A program made the position numbers and the translations under genes. Source: an uncultured Bacteroidales bacterium (lineage in GTDB: Bacteria; Bacteroidota; Bacteroidia; Bacteroidales; UBA932). Taken from it: DNA of 64,000 nt. Location of the stretch: NCBI GenBank assembly GCA_934700615.1, contig CAKUXR010000002.1, forward strand, positions 96,027-160,026. The letters run 5' to 3'. Below, in pieces: positions 18,913 to 26,447 of the stretch. Within the stretch, counting starts at the first letter, position 1. The number at the start of each line of letters is the position of its first letter. The notes below the pieces were generated by a model. That model saw only the letters and a list, made by a program, of their open reading frames with translations, was not told the origin of the DNA and ran no database searches.

Positions 18913-18974
18913 AATTATTGGAACAATATACCTGTTGGCAATAACGACCAAGATTACACAATCTAACCGTCATC

Positions 18975-19307
18975 TTACCACAACGCAATCTTGCCTGCAA
19001 CACCCAAATCAAGAGTTGCTGTTGCTATACCCAATGCTTGAAACACACGGCTCATGGTCGGTAATGTGATAACACTTGTACCTTTCTCCAACTTTGAAAT
19101 CTGAGCACGCTGTACCCCGATACGCTCACCAAGCTGTTCTTGTGTGAGGTTTTGTGCCAATCGAGCCTTGCGTATGGCTTCGCCTACAATATAGGCGTTC
19201 ACATCTTCTTTGAGCTTGGCTTCCATGGCTTCGCGCTCTGGTGTACCTCTTTTACCCCAAAGTTTATCTTTCATATTGTCTGCTGGTATCAATTTCATCT
19301 GTGCCAT
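18975..19307 (-). CDS. higA: HigA-type antitoxin, XRE helix-turn-helix
   Basis: 110 residues. The C-terminal half is an XRE HTH domain (IRKARLAQNLTQEQLGERIGVQRAQISKLEKG, about 46-77). The N-terminal half is helical and charged, as in HigA-like antitoxins. It starts 4 bases after the toxin stop, and toxin-first order is typical of HigBA. It should neutralise the toxin and repress the pair's promoter. It sits between two parts of the CRISPR array. Confidence 0.85.
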   Translation of the reverse strand: MAQMKLIPADNMKDKLWGKRGTPEREAMEAKLKEDVNAYIVGEAIRKARLAQNLTQEQLGERIGVQRAQISKLEKGTSVITLPTMSRVFQALGIATATLDLGVAGKIALW

Positions 19308-19311
19308 AATG

Positions 19312-19656
19312 CTATTTCTTTTTATTGTTAAAATACTCTTTTCTTATCTCTTCTGCTTTGGCAATCTCCTTTAAAGGTGTTTTCTGAGTTTTCTTGACTA
19401 TGCCATGTGTGGCAATAACCAAAGTCTCTTCCTCAGTATCCCAAAAGGAGAAAAGCCTGTAGCATATACCATTGTAGAGAGTGCGAAACTCCCATATCTC
19501 GGTATTCTCCAGTTTCTTGAAGATGTCAACTTTCATCACTCCTTCCTCAACCTTGAAGATGTTGTAGTATATCTTCTGCTGAGCTTTGAATGGCTGCGCA
19601 TCCAAAAAGGCTTGTGCTTCTTCTGTCAACACCACTTTTAGCTTGTTGATGCCCAT
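19312..19656 (-). CDS. higB: HigB/RelE-type toxin
   Basis: 114 residues from the ATG at 19656; the frame extends further upstream but without family similarity. The body follows the phage-derived Gp49/HigB pattern: IFKKLENTEIWEFRTLYNGICYRLFSFWDTEEETLVIATHGIVKKTQKTP followed by a helical basic tail. Such toxins are ribosome-dependent or free mRNA interferases. A TATCTTTG -7 box lies 20 bases upstream. Its place inside the CRISPR locus is unusual. Confidence 0.85.
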   Translation of the reverse strand: MGINKLKVVLTEEAQAFLDAQPFKAQQKIYYNIFKVEEGVMKVDIFKKLENTEIWEFRTLYNGICYRLFSFWDTEEETLVIATHGIVKKTQKTPLKEIAKAEEIRKEYFNNKKK

Positions 19657-19675
19657 TTTGTTTTGAATTATGGTA

Positions 19676-19683
19676 CAAAGATA
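19676..19683 (-). promoter_or_regulatory. -7 element of the higBA promoter
   Basis: TATCTTTG on the minus strand, 20 bases before the higB ATG. The -33 element is unclear. The remaining AT-rich stretch up to the main array at 20008 contains no gene that I can support. Confidence 0.5.
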
Positions 19684-20007
19684 ACGATTTGTTTCCAAAT
19701 AGCGATACAAAATTCGGTTTTTCATCTCTATCAGCCCCACTTTTAACACTCTCACTACTTGTTAGTATCAGATATGCAACTTGCCCACTCTTTTATTTCC
19801 CCAAATTTGATATTTCAAAAATAGGGAAAAGAAAAAATGTGAAAAGTAACGGATAATATACACTTTATCCGCAACATCTTACATTATTACTGAATCTCGC
19901 CCCTTATTTCTTATAAGCCACGCTTGCATCGTTTGTTCTTGAAACAAGGCTTTTCGTTGCCATCACGTATATCGTTCCCTAATTATTAACAAATAAAAAA
20001 TGGAGAG

Positions 20008-20399
20008 GTCTCAATACCGCCTCAGCGGTAGACAATAGAAATACTATACGAAATCAAAATAGAGCCGAGCATAGATTCGTCTCAATACCGCCTCAGCGGT
20101 AGACAATAGAAATAAAAATAAGGATTATGTATGCTATTGTTGTTGTCTCAATACCGCCTCAGCGGTAGACAATAGAAATATCTTTTTATTGGTCATGGTT
20201 GCCATATGCGATTTTAGTCTCAATACCGCCTCAGCGGTAGACAATAGAAATTCCACCCGTTGCCATAAAAACTAAATAAAAATGAAAAAGTTGTCTCAAT
20301 ACCGCCTCAGCGGTAGACAATAGAAATGTACTCGTGAGGTGGTAGGTCGGCTGAAAGAAATTTCGTCTCAATACCGCCTCAGCGGTAGACAATAGAAAT
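20008..20399 (-). CRISPR. Main type III-B CRISPR array: six repeats, five spacers
   Basis: Six identical 35-base repeats start at 20008, 20079, 20145, 20217, 20293 and 20365. Spacers are 36, 31, 37, 41 and 37 bases, left to right. On the plus strand the repeat begins GTCTCAATACCGCC and ends GGTAGACAATAGAAAT, with an inner hairpin ACCGC/GCGGT. Read on the minus strand it ends in ATTGAGAC, very close to the usual type III crRNA 5' handle ATTGAAAC. Together with the degenerate repeat at the far left and cas1-cas2 on the right, this puts the leader on the right and transcription leftwards. Spacer targets are unknown. Confidence 0.97.
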
Positions 20400-20863
20400 A
20401 CTCTTAGCCTCAACAACTTACAGTTTCATCTCAAAACATAAAGCATCTCTAACACTCAATCCTACAATTTCTTAGCCCTCATTCTATATTTCTTCGCAAA
20501 AGTACCTCTTTTAAATTGAAAATACAAGCACTTTTTTTCATTGTCATAAGTTAAATACCTAATTCTCAACCCATTCAAAGAAAAAAAACTTTCGCAAGAG
20601 AAAAACTATATCACCCAGATAACAGATTTGCGAAAAAGAGCTCTGATTCATCGACAATCCCGCATTGATAATCAATACTTTAACACTTGTCCATATCATC
20701 ACTTTCGCAAATAAAAACAATTCCATTCCAAAAATCGGATTCGCGAAACTCCAAAAAAGTCATGCCATCATTAAAAAACAGACAGACAATTATTATTCAA
20801 AGAGTTACGTTCAAACTCAATTTTCGCAAGAGTTTCAGACTTGTCAAAGAGCGTAATTCTGTT
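20400..20863. other. AT-rich CRISPR leader between array and cas2
   Basis: No gene is supported in these 464 bases. The stretch is AT-rich and contains six TTCGCAA-like boxes: 20493, 20590, 20628 (inverted), 20703, 20740 (palindromic TTCGCGAA) and 20822. The boxes at 20590 and 20703 share flanking sequence, suggesting an old tandem repeat of about 110 bases. The array promoter lies within. Confidence 0.65.
20497..20527 (-). promoter_or_regulatory. Candidate CRISPR array promoter
   Basis: On the minus strand TTG (20527-20525), a 20-base spacer and TACTTTTG (20504-20497) match the Bacteroidetes promoter. Transcription would begin near 20490 and reach the first repeat after about 90 bases. Confidence 0.5.
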
Positions 20864-21154
20864 CTAGTACACATCTACACTTGATGTCTTTCCAGACGAC
20901 TTTTCAGGAAAAGACGAAATCTTAGTATAGCAATTGACACACATGGGATAACAAATTACTGAATCACATTTCTTATCGATTAGTTCCGCAATCTGCTTCA
21001 ATATTTCAGCATATTGTCCGTCCGTAAAAAAACATTCAAAAACGCTATAGTTAACTCGCTTGCCATACTGAGCAAGAACATGTGAGAAACGCTCGCGACG
21101 TTTATTATCCACGATGTCATAAGCAATCACACAAAATGTTTTCCTAGCCCGCAT
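20864..21154 (-). CDS. cas2: CRISPR-associated endonuclease Cas2
   Basis: Cas2 dimerises and bridges two Cas1 dimers for spacer integration. The 96-residue protein has the ferredoxin-like core: FCVIAYDIVDNKRRERFSHVLAQYGKRVNYSVFECFF, with Asp after the first strand. The ATG at 21154 leaves a 7-base gap to cas1; an ATG at 21178 would overlap cas1 by 17 bases. It is the last gene of the cas operon, next to the leader. Confidence 0.93.
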   Translation of the reverse strand: MRARKTFCVIAYDIVDNKRRERFSHVLAQYGKRVNYSVFECFFTDGQYAEILKQIAELIDKKCDSVICYPMCVNCYTKISSFPEKSSGKTSSVDVY

Positions 21155-21161
21155 ATTCACA

Positions 21162-23432
21162 TCACCATTTAGCGACATAAGAACGAAAACGTGTTCCTTT
21201 GTCGATATGTTCCGCTATTTCCTTAACCTGAGCCTCAATTATATCAGATAACCTCATCTCCACGCCACGATATTTCTCATATCGGTTCAACCTCTCGAAA
21301 ACATTCTTAATAAGCAACTTCTTCGTTCCATCCGTCAGTTTTCCATCCTTACATGACAAATGTTCCCCCTTCTGCACAAGAGATATCACAACTCTATCCA
21401 CCGCCTGTGCTCTAAAAAGTTCTATCACATCATAAACCAACGTCGGTTTCCCGGCCTGTTCAAGATGAAGCACGCCACAAGTCGGATTGAGTCTTCGAGT
21501 CAGCAGCGCTCTCAACACTCTCGGATAAAGAAGAGCATAACCATAATTCAGCATACAATTAAACAAATCCTCTGCTCCCTTACGCTCACGTTTTTCGAAA
21601 GATACATTATCATCAGATATAAGTTCCCTGACATACGACCAATACAACTCTGCCCCATAAGCCTCCAAGCCCATAACTTTTTCCCTATACGCATCCACAC
21701 CCGCATAAGTCTTTACATCGTCTATGCACTTCTTCAGTTTGGGAATCACCCGCTCATAAACTTCACATAGCGAAGACATTCTGGACTTATGGTACTTATG
21801 AAAATATTTAATCAAATTCAATTGGTTGTTCAACTTACCACGAATAAAAGCAGATGCAAGCACGCTACATTGAGATTCAGACATACACGACTGCTTCCGC
21901 CAAAGTGAGGTATGAAGCATCCTTGATGTCACAAGGCTGCCAGAGTGTTGGCCATTAGATGAGAAATAGTCAATACCTATTTTGTGGTCAAGACAATAGC
22001 GGATAGCATTGCTTGAAATACTTATGCCATCCCCTACGATACTCAAATGCTCCAGATTAGAAAACATCTTAGGCGTTTTCTTCTTACCATACACTTTAAG
22101 CGTAAAAGAACCTTTCGCAATACCGATATAGGAACCAGGAGTCGAGACTACCATATCTGTGGTCTCATTTTCAATCTTCCTGTACTCATTTTTCCGTTGT
22201 TTGATCGCCTTGGAAATCCGTTCCGACGACTTCTTTTTGTCAATTTCAGTAGCTCGTCCCTTACATGAGGAGTAATGCTTGATCAACTCCTCTACAACCA
22301 GCTTCTTATTCAGCATCCTTTCCTGCGACAAGAAATCAATTTTTTCTAATGCGGTTCCCAACATTGACTTGTTTGGAATCTCCGAAAAGTGCTCTGAAAC
22401 AACATCACAAAGATGACTTACAAGGACAGTGTCAAGTTCATTTAGTTCATCTTGGGAAATCAGTGGCGCATAATAGCGTGAAATTGACAATAAACCATCT
22501 TTGCCACCTAAATCAAACTCGGTTTCATTCCATTTGATAGCACGAATACGAGCAGCTAACTTTTCCTTCTTTTCAGGAGACAAATAGACATGGCGATTGT
22601 CAATCATGACCCCAAGAAATTCAAAACCGTCCTTTATCTGCAATATAGACGGCTCATTCAACTGAAGTTTCAAGCGATCCGTTAAAAATGAACTACAATC
22701 AGCGAGATACGCCTCCGCCTGCTCCTGCGACTCGCAACAGATAATAAAGTCATCCGCATAGCGCACATATTGCGAGGTTCTATTCAAGACGAACTGATCA
22801 AATGGAGTCAAATAATAATTGGCCAACAAAGGCGAGAGGATTGCCCCCTGAGGCACTCCTGACACCACATCTATCCAATGCTTGGAGTTATCCACCACAC
22901 CCATCTTAATACACAAACGCACCAATTCCAGCATGTCCTCATCTACAACCAGTGGTTTGATTCGCCTAAAAAGAATCTCGTGATTAATATTGTCGAAGTA
23001 ATTGTCAATGTCAAGCCGCAACAAATATGGCGAATTCTTCGACTGACAGCAGCAACGCGCATACTTTACAGCTTTCGTGTGTCCCTTGTTAGGACGATAT
23101 CCGAAACTGTTGAAAACAAACGACTTCTCGAATCTCGGTTCTATCAATGTTTTGATTGCCTGCTGGACGACTTTATCCTTGATGCTCAAGAGTCCAAGAT
23201 TTCGCTTCTCGCTATCTTTCTTTGCAATGGATATTCTTAGATATGGCTGAGGTGTCCATACTTTGCGGTGAAGTTCATCCGCCAGCGCAGATAGATTACC
23301 TCCCAAATCAGATTCAAACTGAGAGATGCAGACTCCGTCAATGCCACCGGAAGCCCCCTTTTGTTTGATGGACTTCCAGGCATTGAGCAAAGTCGTCTTA
23401 CTACAAAGTATATCGAACAGCCGAGCCTTCAA
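21162..23432 (-). CDS. cas1: Reverse transcriptase-Cas1 fusion
   Basis: 756 residues. Residues about 20-290 are a group II intron-like reverse transcriptase: LRLDIDNYFDNINH (138-151), GVPQGAILSPLLANYYL (192-208) and the catalytic YADD at 225-228. After a linker, residues about 430-756 are Cas1, with likely metal ligands E590, H656 and the D668/E671 region (DVIELFR). No Cas6 domain is attached at the N-terminus, unlike some fusions; Cas6 is separate here. Related RT-Cas1 proteins acquire spacers from RNA, and intact YADD suggests the same. It lies 17 bases after the cmr5-cmr6 gene. Confidence 0.96.
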   Translation of the reverse strand: MKARLFDILCSKTTLLNAWKSIKQKGASGGIDGVCISQFESDLGGNLSALADELHRKVWTPQPYLRISIAKKDSEKRNLGLLSIKDKVVQQAIKTLIEPRFEKSFVFNSFGYRPNKGHTKAVKYARCCCQSKNSPYLLRLDIDNYFDNINHEILFRRIKPLVVDEDMLELVRLCIKMGVVDNSKHWIDVVSGVPQGAILSPLLANYYLTPFDQFVLNRTSQYVRYADDFIICCESQEQAEAYLADCSSFLTDRLKLQLNEPSILQIKDGFEFLGVMIDNRHVYLSPEKKEKLAARIRAIKWNETEFDLGGKDGLLSISRYYAPLISQDELNELDTVLVSHLCDVVSEHFSEIPNKSMLGTALEKIDFLSQERMLNKKLVVEELIKHYSSCKGRATEIDKKKSSERISKAIKQRKNEYRKIENETTDMVVSTPGSYIGIAKGSFTLKVYGKKKTPKMFSNLEHLSIVGDGISISSNAIRYCLDHKIGIDYFSSNGQHSGSLVTSRMLHTSLWRKQSCMSESQCSVLASAFIRGKLNNQLNLIKYFHKYHKSRMSSLCEVYERVIPKLKKCIDDVKTYAGVDAYREKVMGLEAYGAELYWSYVRELISDDNVSFEKRERKGAEDLFNCMLNYGYALLYPRVLRALLTRRLNPTCGVLHLEQAGKPTLVYDVIELFRAQAVDRVVISLVQKGEHLSCKDGKLTDGTKKLLIKNVFERLNRYEKYRGVEMRLSDIIEAQVKEIAEHIDKGTRFRSYVAKW

Positions 23433-23449
23433 AACAGTCGTTATTGATT

Positions 23450-24688
23450 CTAAACTTCTTTCAATACTCCATAACCGACGTTGGTTTTAGCGCCAACTCC
23501 AAGATCCTGAAGAATCGCGGTACAAAGGGCCTTTTTCATACTTGCTGACACCACTTTAGCGCCTATCTTGGTCTCACTGAGCTTAAAGCAGAAAGCGAAT
23601 GTCACTCCAGGAGCGACCTTGACAATCTTGATGGGTACCGGCTGAGCAAGAGGTCCTCCGGTATGCGGCGTTATATAATCCTCCGCAAGAATCTGATTCA
23701 CAGGTTTACGTTGTTTCATTCTCGTGCCATAACCAACAAGCAGAGCATCCGCGAAAACGTCACCATGATTGAACATCTGATTACCAAGTTCAAGAATATC
23801 TTTATCTTCAAGTCTAAGTGCACTAAACTCAGGAATATCCGCAATCAGACCTTTAATATAATTCAACTTCTCAGCATCTGCTTCATTCGACTGTTCCTTA
23901 TCCTCTTTAATCGTCGGAAATGAACTGCAAATTACACCCTTCACCGAGGAACCAGGAATCACAGGAAGTCCGGAAGTATAATCGAACTGGAGACCCGTTT
24001 TCACATCTTCTTCAGAGCCAGGAAGTCCATGAGCAAGACCACTTCCAATGAGCAGGCCAGGAGTCTGAACTTTCATACACACGACATCAAACTTGGCATC
24101 AGATAGAATCTTCACCACATCAGTATTCACTGAGATTGCTGACTTGACTTGCTTCTCATCAAAACCCGGGATACCAACCGAATGAAAGAACTGATATCCG
24201 ATATTGGCCGATCTTTCGCGCGGAGGATTAACGTTCTCTGTCGGGCGAGGAATCCTACCATATTTTCCAACACTTACTTTTTCCGAAGGAGCAAACATCC
24301 TCAACGCGATTTTCAATGCTGTCGAGGCGTTCATAATCTGCTCTTCAAGTTTTCCGGCAGCATCAGCAGCAACTTGTTCTGACAGCAGATTATCCCGATT
24401 CTGATTTCCCGGGTGCCGTTTCTTCAAATACAATCTCACAGCCTCAGGAAAGCGTTCCCTATTGGACTGGGACTTGCTGTCGTCATCTTCAAAAATCATC
24501 AATGCCCTCAAAAGTCCGCACTGCGACACAGTTGCGGCAAAAGACGACGGGTATGAACCAAAAGTCTTAGGATAACAATAATCATTGTCAGCATTTCCAC
24601 GAGTGACAATCCCCACCTCAAGCAGCACATCAGCAGCAGTGGAAATGTCTTCATATGTAGGTTTGTAAACAGTCATAGTTCCTAACAT
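23450..24688 (-). CDS. cmr6: Cmr5-Cmr6 fusion of the type III-B complex
   Basis: 412 residues. The C-terminal part (about 165-412) is Cmr6: GLLIGSGLAHGLP and the RAMP signature GLQFDYTSGLPVIPGSSVKG (232-251), ending in a glycine-rich GVGAKTNVGYG loop. The N-terminal 135 residues are helical and match the small Cmr5 subunit in pattern (FGSYPSSFAATVSQCGLLRALMIF, then ALKIALRMFAPSEK). No separate cmr5 exists in the operon, which supports a fusion. Residues 136-162 look like a linker. The gene overlaps cmr4 by 7 bases; an ATG at 24676 would remove the overlap. Confidence 0.85.
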   Translation of the reverse strand: MLGTMTVYKPTYEDISTAADVLLEVGIVTRGNADNDYCYPKTFGSYPSSFAATVSQCGLLRALMIFEDDDSKSQSNRERFPEAVRLYLKKRHPGNQNRDNLLSEQVAADAAGKLEEQIMNASTALKIALRMFAPSEKVSVGKYGRIPRPTENVNPPRERSANIGYQFFHSVGIPGFDEKQVKSAISVNTDVVKILSDAKFDVVCMKVQTPGLLIGSGLAHGLPGSEEDVKTGLQFDYTSGLPVIPGSSVKGVICSSFPTIKEDKEQSNEADAEKLNYIKGLIADIPEFSALRLEDKDILELGNQMFNHGDVFADALLVGYGTRMKQRKPVNQILAEDYITPHTGGPLAQPVPIKIVKVAPGVTFAFCFKLSETKIGAKVVSASMKKALCTAILQDLGVGAKTNVGYGVLKEV

Positions 24689-25389
24689 TTCTTAATGACA
24701 CATATTCCATAACCGACGGAAGCATTGGCCCCAATCTGAACAGGTACGGAAGTAATGGCAGAGTCAAAGGCTTTATTTATCTCACCGTCATCATGCAAAA
24801 TAAAGAACGCAAGGCGGCTCTTTCTCGGAAGCACCTGCTCATACCATAGATTCTTGCTCACTCCATTTTCCAGGCAGTTCCGTGCTATCACCGGAAGTTC
24901 ATCATTATTACTATACTTCTTAAAATCTTTGTATGAGCACTTATTCGTTTCCAATACATCGGCCAAGTCCAAAATAGTTTCTTTCTCATTATCCCCAAGT
25001 CCAACACCAAAGAGAGAGGCCTTATCCTGAAGTTCCTTTACAACTTCATCACATGTAACCTGCACAAATGGGGCGGTAACGGACGGACGCGGAATCGACA
25101 GAATTGACGCATCCAGAAAACGATATTCTCCCGCCTCGCAATTTTCCTCACCGCTGACTTTCTTACCAAAGAGTTTCACGACATTGACCTTCTCCGCATC
25201 TTCATTGTGAGCCTTGTTCCATTTTTCACAATGCTCTCTCAGCGCGCCCTTAAGACTGGACGCGTTAATACACGGAAGGTCAGTGACCACATCTCTTTGT
25301 ATGAGTCCATCAATGACACCGTCATTGTCCTGTCCGCTGCCTACGTGAAGATTGCTGATGCATTCGATTGTATATAATGTTGCTTTCAT
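24682..25389 (-). CDS. cmr4: Type III-B RAMP protein Cmr4
   Basis: Cmr4 (Cas7 group) forms the backbone of the Cmr complex and cuts target RNA at regular intervals. The 235-residue protein starts LYTIECISNLHVGSG, has INASSLKGALREHCE, FLDASILSIPRPS and a C-terminal glycine-rich VQIGANASVGYGIC. The backbone Asp usually used for RNA cleavage is probably one of those in GQDNDGVIDGL near residue 24, but I cannot fix which. Within the operon it follows cmr3 by 20 bases. Confidence 0.93.
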   Translation of the reverse strand: MKATLYTIECISNLHVGSGQDNDGVIDGLIQRDVVTDLPCINASSLKGALREHCEKWNKAHNEDAEKVNVVKLFGKKVSGEENCEAGEYRFLDASILSIPRPSVTAPFVQVTCDEVVKELQDKASLFGVGLGDNEKETILDLADVLETNKCSYKDFKKYSNNDELPVIARNCLENGVSKNLWYEQVLPRKSRLAFFILHDDGEINKAFDSAITSVPVQIGANASVGYGICVIKKC

Positions 25390-25409
25390 ATATCCTGATT
25401 CTAAATAGG

Positions 25410-26444
25410 TTAAACAAAAATATTCAGTCCGACTTTACTAAGATTATCATCTTTTTTCTTTAGTTCAGTGAGCTTTTTATCATTGGCATAAATAACAGAG
25501 CCACGACCTAAAAGATGGTATAACATTGTTCCTGAACGGTTTCCGTTCCACTTGTGAATATTGGAAATATATCTGTTCACTATTCTTTCGCCCCAGATGA
25601 AATCATAGTTCTCCCTTTCTTCCGATTTAATCCACGCATCACCAAGCAAAAGAAGACGGCCGTCACGATGAAGCAGCTCCCTGAATTTTCCCACAAGATC
25701 CACATCGGCAGATTCGAGTTCCATCTTGAAAGTAGAGCGATTTCCGCCCATTTGAACAAAAACAGGCTTTTCATCCAATTTCTCTGACATCGTCACAGAA
25801 AAGCAAAAATGATAACCATCTCCAAGCCTTATCTGCGTCTGTTCAAAATAAGCCTTATCTCTATCCGAGGAACTATCAAGTTTATTTATTCCCACTCTTT
25901 CATCATTGATGAAAATCTTATCCGCATCGATCGTTTTTCCATCTGTTCCTATCCATTTCTTCCAATTATCGTATTTTTTGAAATCACAGAACGTATTGGT
26001 TCCCTGCTTGGTAATCAATGGCTGAGGAATTTCTTCCCCAAAATATGATACTTTCTCATCATTCCCAAACGTGACCTCATATCCCAAGTCAGCCGGGCAT
26101 GGCGTAAAGAGCACTCCATCACTTTTCCTTTCCATAAAGATTGGAGAAATCTCCTTTATTTGTCCATACGAGGCGGCCGGAGCCTCAATATTGAAAGGCT
26201 TTCCGATATACTCAGGCCATTTTTCTTTTTTTTCAGCATCGTTTTCCGCTCCTGTCTCAAGCAAATTGTTTCTCCGTAATATTTCATAGCGTAATACGCC
26301 CAACACGGCAGAAACTTGAGTCAGAATACAACTTCTGACAAGATAGTTCTGGTTCTTTCCGTCACCAAACGTCGTCTCTCCACCGAAAAAATAGCTTCCT
26401 ACTGGAGTCAAACGAACTATATACTTATATGTTTTATCACTCAT
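25410..26444 (-). CDS. cmr3: Type III-B protein Cmr3 (Cas5 group)
   Basis: Cmr3 caps the crRNA 5' end next to Cas10. The 344-residue protein opens with YIVRLTPVGSYFFGGETTFGDG, continues with YLVRSCILTQVSAVLGVLRYEILR, and later has a RAMP-type FRELLHRDGRLLLLGDAWIKS segment. Length and neighbours fit Cmr3. It starts 3 bases after the cas10 stop, so the two are tightly coupled. Confidence 0.92.
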   Translation of the reverse strand: MSDKTYKYIVRLTPVGSYFFGGETTFGDGKNQNYLVRSCILTQVSAVLGVLRYEILRRNNLLETGAENDAEKKEKWPEYIGKPFNIEAPAASYGQIKEISPIFMERKSDGVLFTPCPADLGYEVTFGNDEKVSYFGEEIPQPLITKQGTNTFCDFKKYDNWKKWIGTDGKTIDADKIFINDERVGINKLDSSSDRDKAYFEQTQIRLGDGYHFCFSVTMSEKLDEKPVFVQMGGNRSTFKMELESADVDLVGKFRELLHRDGRLLLLGDAWIKSEERENYDFIWGERIVNRYISNIHKWNGNRSGTMLYHLLGRGSVIYANDKKLTELKKKDDNLSKVGLNIFV

Positions 26445-26447
26445 AGC

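Noticed and set aside
19657..20007. Leader on the left side of the main array, transcribing rightwards
   Set aside because: The plus-strand repeat end ATAGAAAT is a possible handle, but the decayed repeat lies on the left and cas1-cas2 plus a promoter on the right, so leftward transcription fits better.
21162..23432. Group II intron carrying the reverse transcriptase
   Set aside because: The RT is fused in frame to Cas1, no intron RNA domains V or VI are visible, and the gene is inside the cas operon.
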